This document shows, one piece after another, positions 1-9,679 of a DNA stretch of 64,000 nucleotides (within the stretch, counting starts at the first letter, position 1; every line of letters starts with the position of its first letter). The stretch lies in contig OU744447.1 of assembly GCA_916610825.1 (NCBI GenBank), positions 28,470,561 through 28,534,560 of the forward strand, written 5' to 3'. The notes beneath the pieces were generated by a model. The model made no database searches. It had not been told where the DNA came from and worked only from the letters and a program-made list of their open reading frames with translations. The translations under genes and the position numbers were made by a program. The DNA is from Haliclystus octoradiatus. Its lineage: Eukaryota; Cnidaria; Staurozoa; Stauromedusae; Haliclystidae.

Positions 1-341
1 GTAGGCTAAACTCATCTGATAATAATCCGGTCAACATATTTTTGGCAAATAAACAGCAACACACAACAGCATTTTATGATTTTCACGAACAGAAAACAAA
101 TCTGCCATCATGTTAATTTCCGTTTTTGCTATTTATAGAATGGTGTTTTCTCAGCCATTCCATCTGCTTTTTCTCTATTGTTTTCTGGATGGTTGTGTGA
201 TTGGCAGATTAACCGTGGTTTATTAGCCGTACAGTCACTAGAAAATTATTTGCTCTATTTGGTATGTAGTTTATATACAATTATGTAAATATCAGTAAAT
301 GAGTATCAGGAAGCTAAATTAGCTAATCCAATGATTGTTCT
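1..341. other. AT-rich sequence with no gene seen
   Basis: I see no convincing open frame, RNA gene or repeat border here. The stretch leads directly into the 5'-truncated LINE remnant, so it is probably the flank into which that retrotransposon inserted. Confidence 0.5.
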
Positions 342-1150
342 GTGATTGGACCACTCTTATTTATTTTATTTATTAATGACATTGTCACTTGTGTTGAAGA
401 TGATTGTCAAATTAAATTATTCGCTGACGATTCAAAGATATTCTCTTGCAGAAGTACAGCAAACGTTAACTCTGATTTATCTAACAGCATAGAAAACCTT
501 TGTAAATGGTCAGAAAAATACTCAGTCTTTAGTGTAGGAAACATGAAAATACCTTCCTGTGATTACAACTTATCTGGACACTATTTACAACCTGTCAATA
601 AGATCAAAGACCTTGGAGTTATCCTCACTTCAGATTTAAAGTCATCTTCTCATTGCTCAATGATTGCATCTAAAGCATACTCAAGACTTTATTTAATATT
701 AAAATGTTTCACCTGTCGTGATCCTGAATTACTAGTCAAAGCCTGCAAAACATATGTACGCCCACTGTTGGAAACGGTTTCACCAGTGTGGAATCCCTGT
801 CTTCAAAGAGATATTGTTACAATAGAGAAAGTTCAAAGGCATTTAACAAGAAAAATGAACCCTTCAAGAGTAGACAGTTTGTATTACAAGTCATATCCTG
901 AAAGACTAAAATATTACAATCTTTAATCGTTGGAAACTCGTAGAGTTTAATTTTGATGTTTAAAATAGCTCATAATATGGTCGATTTAGACATAATTAAA
1001 TTTAATTAAAATCAAAATCAATAATATGGTCGATTTAGACATAAATAAACTAAATTAAAATCAAAATCAATTCCCAAGTTCAAAATGACTTTTGCAATCG
1101 TGTCATACCTTGGTGGAACTCTCCGCCAGAGAAATGTGTTGTTCATTAGC
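330..1150 (+). mobile_element. Decayed non-LTR retrotransposon (LINE), 3' part of the reverse transcriptase ORF
   Basis: The frame at 342-926 reads as the middle and end of a CR1/Jockey-type reverse transcriptase. It opens with Gly-Pro-Leu-Leu-Phe and Phe-Ile-Asn-Asp, has the catalytic-box relative Phe-Ala-Asp-Asp, then Lys-Asp-Leu-Gly-Val, and later Thr-Tyr-Val-Arg-Pro-Leu-Leu-Glu and Ser-Pro-Val-Trp-Asn-Pro. The N-terminal endonuclease and palm start are missing (5' truncation, typical of LINEs). A block after the Trp-Ser-Glu-Lys segment seems deleted. After the stop at 926 the homologous reading continues in other frames: an LETRR-like piece, then at 1078-1145 a segment with Asn-Arg-Val-Ile-Pro-Trp-Trp-Asn-Ser, which is typical of the C-terminus of this family. 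It is therefore frameshifted and inactive. Family assignment is from motif memory; the clade is not resolved. Confidence 0.85.
972..1069. repeat. Two-copy 49-bp tandem duplication inside the LINE remnant
   Basis: The segment starting ATAATATGGTCGATTTAGAC occurs at 972 and again at 1021 with a few differences. It disrupts the old LINE frame and is a local duplication made after insertion. Confidence 0.8.
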
Positions 1151-1768
1151 TAGCATAGAACTAAATGCCTTATAAATATTTTAGTACAAATGTCGTAACC
1201 TTTAAATTTTATCTTATAACCTTTTTAACTTAGCTAGATAGTTCTAAGTGCCTTCTAAATATTTGAATATTTGACAAAATAAAATACGAAGTGGATATAG
1301 TCCCGGTAGCGATTTGACAAACAGATAGAAGTTGTGACCACCTACGCGCGCATGTGCCGTAACATATCCAAAGCGGTCAATTTGCTCTAATTGTGCGGCC
1401 AAAGCCTAACACGTAAGTTATCTTTACAAAATGGCGATCAGAAGCAGACGTAAAACGAAGGAAACCTATGACTTATATTTAGATTACACTTTATATTTCT
1501 TAATGAAAATTGAATACTTGATTACACTTCACAATAAAAAATTTACGATTAAATGGATTCAGAAAAACTTTTATTATCAAGTCAAATAGTCGACGGCATA
1601 AATCTTGATTCCTGAATGTCATGGCCTATTATTTGATTATTCTATGGTTCTAGACACACTGTAGTCGAGAATCTATATCGCTAAATAGGTAAGCACATAA
1701 TAAACTATGACTTATCTAAGTTTGAAACTGTTGACGGTATTTGATAATGCTTCAACAAACAGCATCTC
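1151..1768. other. Unassigned sequence between the LINE remnant and copy 1 of the large element
   Basis: I see no gene. The stretch is AT-rich with a short CpG-bearing patch near 1345. Homology to the large element begins abruptly at about 1769, so this is host flank or older repeat. It is not found in front of copy 2. Confidence 0.5.
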
Positions 1769-2100
1769 GAGGCCCAGCGCGATAAAATTCCCCGAAGGGG
1801 AATTTTTGCTGCAAGCGGCCGCGAAGCGGACGCGACCGCAGAACGTGCGTCGCGCGTGACGAGTCGTGTTGGTGGAAAGTATCAGCATTTCGACCCCCTT
1901 GAGAGCCGATAGTTTCTCCTGTGCGCTTCTCGGAGTCGACTTCTACGGCGCAAAAACGGTCGTCCCTTTCCAAGACCTATGGTGCTAGTTTCATTTCGCT
2001 ACGACTTTTAGTTTATTTTATATTAATTTTTAAACTCCGAGTTTTCTGCGTTTTTCAGGGCCGCAAAATCGATCACGTGGCTGCGACGTCATTTGGAAAT
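1769..2100. promoter_or_regulatory. CpG-rich, promoter-like block with E-box and CRE-like site
   Basis: In an AT-rich window this block stands out for dense CpG, including a GCGGCCGC palindrome. It ends with CACGTG (2074-2079) and CGACGTCA (2084-2091). It recurs at 27442, 30825, 56520, 58805 and 62368. A promoter role is inferred from composition and motifs only; no TATA box or transcript start was identified. Confidence 0.4.
1784..1806. other. Perfect hairpin in the CpG-rich core
   Basis: AAAATTCCCC, loop GAA, then GGGGAATTTT gives a 10-bp perfect stem. The same hairpin recurs in every terminal-type unit. In the unit starting at 61871 both arms are shortened in step. It is followed by a second small stem, CCGC-GAA-GCGG, with the same loop. 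Confidence 0.8.
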
Positions 2101-3796
2101 AACAACGAAACTACTGCGTCTTTCAATATCCAAACTACGTGCTCCACGACGGTTGCTTTGTGTTTTATATTCCACAGTTTACTTGTTCTTGTGTGTGGCT
2201 CGATAATAGATCGATTGTTTTGTTGGTTGTTATTAATACTTTGGTGAAATTACTACTTGTCGTTTTATTATCGTCGAAGGTACAACAAGGGCGCACAGCG
2301 GCTTGGAAGATTGCTGGCCTTTTACTTTCACTTTACCGAGCGCTGCTGTCCTTGGCACACCTTCTTCTCGGCTGCAATGGCGAGCTATTTATATGAAGAA
2401 TGTATTTTGACTAAACCTTGGCACGATTGCAGGCACACTTTGTTTGCCTTATTGGTATTTATTTCTGGCTAAAAGCTGTTTGCCAACGGCCGCCGAGAAG
2501 GACGCCATTTTATTCTGCCGCGCTTCGACTTCGCTGCTTTTGGCGTTGCTGTTTGAGGCAGACCGTCGACTTCCAAAGGATTGATGGGGATTTAGAAGCT
2601 GCCCAGTCAACGTCCAAAGTTAGTAGTGCTGTGCTGTTGTTATTTTTTTTATCTGTTCTCCATTTGTTTAGTCGAGAAAAACTGATTTAACCCGCCGTGA
2701 TTGTTGACACGTTTTCAATTTTCTCTATTTTGAAACAACGGTGGTTGTGGAATATCTCTCGAGCAAAACTATTACAATTATCAAGCAAACTTTATTCAGG
2801 CACTTGTTTAACATGACAAATGATAGTTGTCTACGCTGTTTTCCAAATACCCTGTTGTTGTGTAACTTTGATTATTGTGTGTTTGCCGTGTGGAAAACTT
2901 TGCTAACGTTTTGTTTAACTCTTGTTCGAAATAATTTCATCGCCGCTCTTTTACCATCAAAATCATTGCTATTTATTTATGTGGAATTTATGTATGTTGT
3001 GGAATTATGGTCGAGGCTGTTTAATCTGTTTTATTGTAATTATTATACATCTAACTAGTTCAAACGTTGTGTAAAAAGATTTTTTCACGGCTTTTACTAT
3101 TGGATTTTATTTTGAATGCCTTTGCAATAGTTCGCGGCTTTTGTTATGTATAATCAAAACAGTTCTCTAGTCAACTTTTTATTCTAAACATTATTGTCGA
3201 GTCTGTTTACTCTATTTTATTTCGATTGTTATACATGTAATTTGTACAAACGTTGTGTAAAAAAATTTCTTAACAGCCTTTACTATTAAAGTTCACAGTT
3301 CTCTGGTCAACCTTTTGCTCTAAACATTATTGTCGAGTCTGTTTACGCTATTTTATTATGATTGTTATACATCTAATTTGAAGAAAGGTTGAGTAAAAAG
3401 ATTTCACGGCTTTTTCTATTGAATTTCATGTCGAATGCCTTTGCAAGAGTACACTGGTTTTGTTGTCTATAATCAAAACAGTTCTCGACCGAAACTTTTA
3501 CTCTAAACATGGTTTACAGTCACTGATTGTGTGTGACCACTGTTTGCCAATCAATCTTTATTTAAGCACTTGTTTTACATTGACAAATGATTGTATTCTA
3601 CGTTGTTGAAGTTGAACTGCCGTGTTTTGATTATTGTGTGTTTTCCGTGTTGAAAAGTAGGCTATTTGAAACACTGCGTTCATGTTATCAAATATATTTC
3701 AAGATTTTTCACACTGCCTTGCCAAAATTGTTTAATGTTGTTGTAATTGTATTTCATTCGAACAAAAGTGTTTCAACTTTTTCTTCATTATTATAG

Positions 3797-4016
3797 CTTA
3801 TCAGATACAAAACAGTAACTTTTCATAGAATTGGAAAATAACAAACACGAAATATGGTCTTTGAAATTTATTGATTTTCAATGACTGCACCAGCTTACAA
3901 AAATTTTATTAATTTACCAATTTATCGACCGATCATTATGCAATCATAAGGATAAATATAGAAATTGTTAGACACTACAGCACAGCACATTATGAATAAT
4001 TATAATAATAAATAAA
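3797..4016. other. Downstream region of the minus-strand gene
   Basis: This is the first sequence inward of the terminal module. It holds TTTATT on the plus strand near 3866 and 3905, which reads AATAAA on the minus strand 100-150 bases past the stop at 4017. These are candidate polyadenylation signals for the OB-fold-like gene. Confidence 0.45.
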
Positions 4017-6432
4017 TTATATACATGTTATCACTTCTGGGTTATCGCCATCGTTGTCAGCGTTATCGCCATCATTGTAAGGGTTATCGCCATCATTGTC
4101 AGGGCTATCGCCATCATCTTGAGGGTCATCGCCGTTTGTTGTTGAATTTGCTCCTGGTGGATCCGTTGCAGGAAATTTCTCCCACTGCTCTATGTTCGCT
4201 TCACCATCTGCAACCCTCATTTCTGTTAGATGCAGAATCCCTGGAATATTTTTTTCTGCTTTTGCAGGAGTTGAGGGTTTTGTCCACCCAAGAACTTCAA
4301 ACTTTCTCTTTGATATGATATCTTTGACTGTCTTTCTCAGTTCTAACGGGTTGATATCAGCAGGTAGTTTCTAAAACGAAATAAAACATTTTAACAATTT
4401 AAAAAAAAAATTGAATACAACACAATCCTTGTTAAAAATAGTTTACACTAGCATTAAATACTACATTTAGTTGAAGACCATCTGTACTTCTCAATTTCAA
4501 AGTCATGTTTCGCATTCAATTTCATAGAAATTCAGGACAAATTGCTTATTTCATTTGTACAGAAATGCGGTATATTTGTTATGACATTAATGACAATTAT
4601 TTGCAGATATAAAACCTATGCCATTAAAGTAATAAATTTTCAGTTTGATTAGTGTTGCATCAACAAACAAACTTCTGATCTTTAATCAAATCAGAAAACT
4701 TATTTTAACATTCATTGAGCAATCATTCGCTTGGTTGACCAATGTCTGTACAGTAGCTGGACTAATTGTACCATATACTCGTAAATTACTCATAATTGCA
4801 TGCGTAACGGAACATCATTGTTACTTGTATATTATAAAAAATTGTTACTATTACTTACCAGTAATATCTCATCCTTTAGAAACATTTTAGCTATTGCAGT
4901 GTTGCAAAATGACGCACAGTGCCCATCTGGAAAAATCACTGAGCCAAACATTCCCATTAGGGGCAACGCTCTATCTCCATCAAATGCCCAACAAGGCTGT
5001 TTGGGATGTGACCCACCACACGCCGCAGACCCGCACACAATACGAACACCAACCTGTTAACAAATCAAAAATAATCATTAATAACTAATCTGTTCTTTAC
5101 TTTCCATTTTCAGGCAACAAAGCATGAAAGTCACTCTTGAGGATGGAATGAATGATTCAATAATTTATTATAATTGTATTGTGTAATTTATAATTTATAC
5201 CCTTTATCGTAATATATCATTTGACCTCATTTTCATATGACCTCATTCTGCCGTTTATATACAATTTACCATTAAATATCGAGAGCAATCTACCACGTTA
5301 TCATCACATTGCATTTACAAGAAACATAAGATATTGTGCAGAACCATTACAGTAATAAATGAAATGAGCTATTTACCTTGCTGACAGTTATCTGTGTCTT
5401 TTGCATGAAGGGGATAAATCCTCCATGCTCCTCATTTTCCAACACAATTGGCTGCTCCATACCAAGATTTCTCCTCTCCTGTAAAATCAGCGGCTCGCCA
5501 CTTTCTACTTTTGGAATACCGAACATTGTTCCCACAAAGTAAGGCTCAACAACGGCCACTCTCTCCCCGATAAATTTTTTTTGGCCACCAACAAATGCAA
5601 CTTTCGCCTGGTCCAAACTCATCGACATGGCAAATGGATCACCGCTAGAATCTCTGTAATGAATGAAACATTATATAATGTAGTTCTTTGCAGACAGATC
5701 CAACACAAATTTACAGATACTTATATATTATAAACTACTGACACAACCTCCAGGGTTTTCATTCGAATATGCTTGGATTGATGATACTGCACACTGTTCA
5801 TATATACTTGAATTACATTTTGGACACCATGATACATAAGCGATTAGATAAATGTTACAGCAATAACTTACCTAAAAAAAGCCATGCGACTGTATGGGTT
5901 TTTCCCAGCTTTTGTTTTAATATTGTTGACATATTTTTTCACATGAAGGATCTCTCCACAAATTTTTTTGTCCTCCATATCTTCTGTTCTAATATTCCTG
6001 ACCCTGGCCTCTCCCAGCGCCCCCACCCTTCTCTCGACCTCTTGATTTTTTCCCAACAACATCAGTGCTTTCAATTGCAGTCTGCAAATGAAATTAAATA
6101 TAATTCAATTTTTCAATACTGTAACACAAATGTTAAATATCGTTTTTCAGAAATATATCTTTGACACTGTGAATTTAGACTACAACTGGATGGACATTGA
6201 ATGACATTCTCATAGCACTTTCGGGCCACAACCATACAATTTAATAATTTAATGCAATACATGAAAACATTCAATAACTATGACATCTAACAGACTACAT
6301 TTATTGAAGGCCAACTACCTGCATTTCTCAATTTCATAGTCAATTCCTAATAAACTTAACTTACGAACAAGCATACAGTATAATACTAATGACATTAATA
6401 ACAATAATTTGCAAAAATATAACTTACGCCAT
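4017..6432 (-). CDS. OB-fold / RPA-like single-strand DNA-binding protein, copy 1 (5 exons, about 346 aa)
   Basis: Minus-strand exons in reading order: 6432-6428 (ATGGC only), 6081-5872, 5653-5377, 5053-4859, 4370-4017. Each junction has GT donor and AG acceptor and phases agree, giving 1041 nt including the stop. Residues about 43-82 (Lys-Lys-Ile-Cys-Gly-Glu-Ile ... Arg-Asp-Ser-Ser-Gly-Asp-Pro-Phe) follow the strand pattern of an RPA-type OB fold. An Arg-Val-Ala-Val-Val-Glu-Pro-Tyr-Phe segment follows. Exon 4 is Cys/His-rich (Cys-x4-Cys, then Cys, and later Cys-x4-Cys), perhaps metal-binding. The tail is an acidic Asp/Asn/Gly repeat. A single-strand-binding partner would suit rolling-circle replication, and plant Helitrons are known to carry RPA genes. 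The gene structure is well supported; the function is inferred from pattern and could be another OB-fold family. Confidence 0.65.
4033..4120 (-). repeat. 21-bp coding minisatellite (acidic heptad repeat), copy 1
   Basis: Tandem 21-bp units encode Asp-Gly-Asp-Asn-x-x-Asn heptads at the end of the OB-fold-like protein. Copy 2 has one more unit, which accounts for the shift in offset from 29057 to 29078. One unit here has Tyr where copy 2 has Asn. Confidence 0.85.
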
Positions 6433-8950
6433 AATGTAATAAAAGTTCAGTTAAATTAGAAATTCCACAGGCTCTATCCCGAAGAAAGCAATCAATTGAG
6501 AATGAATGTGACAATTAACGTATTCATAAATCAAATAGATAAAATTTTGCAAATCGTCAATATATAGTAAATATAACGATCACGTGATTCCGAAAAATTC
6601 ACCGATAAGTAACTTACTGATTTATCACAAAAATATACCCTTCAAAATCGGCTCATCAATTCATTTCCGATTCCTTCCATGCAGGACCTGTTTTTTTTAC
6701 TACTGCTACGTCATGTCTACGTCAACCACGTATGACGATTGATTGTCTAAATTCAATTGAATGACAAAAATACCAAACATTGTTTGCTATTAACAATGTC
6801 TTCTACATTTAAACTTACAACCCCTTGCTATTCAAGTTAAAACCCCTTCCAATAAGAAATTAAACTTCGAACACATTTAGCTAATACATAAATTATGTAA
6901 ATGATACATTCATTAAATAGCTGTTATTCAGACATTACAAGCAATTGTGAAAGTTATATCAAACATTGTTTGCTATTAACAATGTCTTCTACATTTAAAC
7001 TTACAACCCCTTGCTATTCAAGTTAAAACCCCTTCCAATAAGAAATTCAACTTCGAACACATTTAGCTAATACATAAATTATGTAAATGATACATTCATT
7101 AAATAGCTGTTATTCAGACATTACAAGCAATTGTGAAAGTTGGCAATCAAATGTGTTCGAACTGTCGCAAAACACTAAGCTCTCAAATTTTCAATCAAGA
7201 AACAACCCTATACAATGTATTCCCAGTGCAATATATTTCATTGTGGTTCATACAATAAAGCCTGCAATACACGCTACGTACTGGTACAATATTTAACGAA
7301 AAATATGTTGGACATATGCATTTTTAACTTAATGAATAACATTTTCAGCGGTGTATATGTAATTGTGGCCGGCGTAGGAAATATTCTACTCTACAAATAA
7401 AACAATTAATATATCAACATTAATCTGATTCACATCACAATACGCAGTAAGAATTGCCTTTCTCTCTATATGTTATTTACTGAAAATACGCAACTTAATC
7501 TGTATTCTGGAAAGATTGACAGGACAATTTAATATAAATGTAAACAACCTCACACACACACAACATACGGAATTATTAAAATACTTTCAATACTGACAAC
7601 ATATTATTCAACTGCAATAAATTAAGAATGAATTTGAAAACTGCGGTATTCATTACTCAAATCAATCAAGGTTTCAGCAGAAGTAATATTCTGCAAAATG
7701 TCATTCTAAAGGAACAATTGTTCACCCAATGAATAAATATTTACCCTGCGGTTTCTTCCAAAACTAGTTCCTTCAAAAATCGGCTCATCAATCTACTCAG
7801 GATCCGGTTGTTTTACTACTTTTACGTCAAACACGTATATGACGGATTGACGGTGTAAGAAATCCAATTGAATGAAAATTTATGTATGATATTGACATTC
7901 CAGCATTCATTTATTTATTCAATATACCCAGCAACAATTTTTGCTATTAACAATGACATCTACATTTAGACAAAACCTCTTGGTATAAAAAACACTCTTA
8001 ATAATAATACTCAACTTCGTAGAAATCGCTCAGACGAACGATGAAAATCCTACATTCATCGCGTAACTGTTAAATCAGACATTACAAGCAACTGTGAACG
8101 TTGGTGAATAGTCATCTTTAACTTTCAGAAATAATTTTTGTGGCGGTGTAGTTGGCGGTGTAGTTGTTATATTAACTGCAATCTTTGATTCATATAACAA
8201 TAGTACAATACATATTAATGCATTAATCATTCCCTAATAATCATAATAATTCATACGTTATTTACTATTATTATGAATTCGCAATTTCAGTTGTATTCTG
8301 GGTACATTCACAGTACAATTTAATGGAGTTGATGTTTCTATACAAATTCCTTCACTAGTGTGCGTTTCATTCGTCAAGTTACTTATTACATCGATATCTA
8401 TATATGTACAAAAGCATATCAATATCAGTCATCAACTATCAATTATCACATGTAAAATACAAATTAACAGATCATTTCACAACAAGTTAATGTAAAAATC
8501 ACAAATTTCATCCTACGTGATTATTTTAAAACTTTCTATAACAATTGGACAATTTGTCATACATTGATATTTTTATTTCCGAAATTGTACACGTACCCAT
8601 TATGTCATCAATATTGCGATACGGAAACGAAAAGCCATACGTCACGAAGCAACCTTTCTTGATATACGTGTACACCGCATATATCTATTCATTCTGAAGC
8701 ATACCGTTATAAGGTTAGCTGGCGCTATCACAGTGTCCACGCAATAATATCAACTGCTGGTCATATATAGGAGAAGCTATTAAAATTATATTAATACCTG
8801 CAATATTACTAGATGGTTTTGCTATAACACGGATAATACACCGTAATCCTATTTGAAGTTAAATTCTTCAACGTAATTACTATCAATTACAACATCATTG
8901 GACTGAGCTGCCATTTAACATTATCAAACTGATAGCAACGATCGATAAAG
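6433..8950. other. Divergent intergenic region between the two genes, with internal duplications
   Basis: This lies between the start of the minus-strand gene and the start of RepHel, so it should hold both promoters. It contains a 186-bp tandem duplication (6774 and 6960) and a more diverged partial copy near 7771-8100. The motif run beginning CAAAATCGGCTCATCAAT recurs at about 6641 and 7772. Repeated ACGTCA and CACGTA elements near 6710-6735 and 7825-7845 look like CRE-type sites. A TATA-like CATATATAGG lies near 8762. No convincing gene was found; open frames here are short. Confidence 0.5.
6774..7140. repeat. 186-bp tandem duplication, two copies
   Basis: CAAACATTGTTTGCTATTAA occurs at 6774 and 6960. 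The repeat runs on through the AAAGTT that ends each unit, almost without change. A third, diverged copy is visible at about 7938-8103. Confidence 0.9.
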
Positions 8951-9679
8951 ATGAGCCCATCACACAGAACAGTCACTTGTTCGTACTGCCATGTAAGTTA
9001 TTCACATTCACATGCTATTAAATTGTGATTTATAATTACCTGAAAGTACTGAAAATTCCTACTGAAAGTAATTTATATTTAAAACCAATTTTTATCAAGG
9101 TACACCTGATTTCAAAATGTTTTTTATCATGTCTATAGATTTCAAAGATATTCTGCATCAAATACCTATACCTTCTGCATCTTTCATCAACTCCATATTG
9201 TCGAATTTATCCCACGTATTTTACCCGATTAGGGAATTCCATACGGCACGGGGTCGTGCCACTTTTAGGGATGCCTTCTTCCGTGCAAAATACACATTTA
9301 ATGTCATTGCATGACTATAATATATGCAAATGTTCATGCCTTTTTTATACAACTAGAAACTTTAAGAAATTTGCTTATCCTCCCTGACGATACTAACGAT
9401 ACACAGCATTCACATATAACCTCTTTATTCATTGCATCAGAATCCATTTCAACAAATCAAGTATTGCCTAAATTTTATAATAGACTACATTAGGTCTAAG
9501 TTATTGAAAAGTCTAATTAATTAAACGTAAATTTTGTTTATTAGGCTGCAGGTCACAACAGAAGAAGCTGCATTGACTTAAGAATGGCAAGACGGAATAT
9601 GCATAACGATGTGCCGCAGTTGGAGTTGGATGGCATTCATTTAAATACGAACGCCGATGATAGCCAGCAAGAACCACAG
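8951..9679 (+). CDS. RepHel exons 1-2, copy 1: intron-split CCHC zinc knuckle
   Basis: Exon 1 (ATG at 8951, donor GTAAGT at 8993) ends Cys-Ser-Tyr-Cys-His. Exon 2 (from 9545) opens Ala-Ala-Gly-His-Asn-Arg-Arg-Ser-Cys. Only the spliced product gives Cys-x2-Cys-x4-His-x4-Cys, a nucleic-acid-binding zinc knuckle of the GHNRRxC type seen in several transposases. That match supports both the start codon and the splice. Both exons are multiples of three. Confidence 0.8.

Larger units (their letters stand above)
1769..3796 (+). repeat. Terminal-type unit, truncated (left end of copy 1)
   Basis: This is the same sequence as 30825 to about 32852. It starts inside the unit with GAGGCCCAGCGCGAT and lacks the G-rich leader and first hairpins. 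It contains the CpG-rich core (1769-2100), an AT-rich middle, and three degenerate copies of the 183-bp repeat at about 3060-3500. Then comes a diverged second copy (about 3540-3700) of the segment at about 2795-2910. Short open frames in it shift or break between units, so I do not call a protein. Confidence 0.85.

Noticed and set aside
1921..3058. Chain of overlapping plus-strand open frames in the terminal modules, some hydrophobic
   Set aside because: They lie in T-rich sequence, overlap in several frames and are broken by indels between units. No codon-level conservation was seen.
9117..9314. Open frame of 65 codons in RepHel intron 1, with a Cys-bearing frame on the opposite strand
   Set aside because: Two of the few base changes between copies alter its sequence. 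It would also separate the two halves of the zinc knuckle, and no splice sites fit the RepHel phase.
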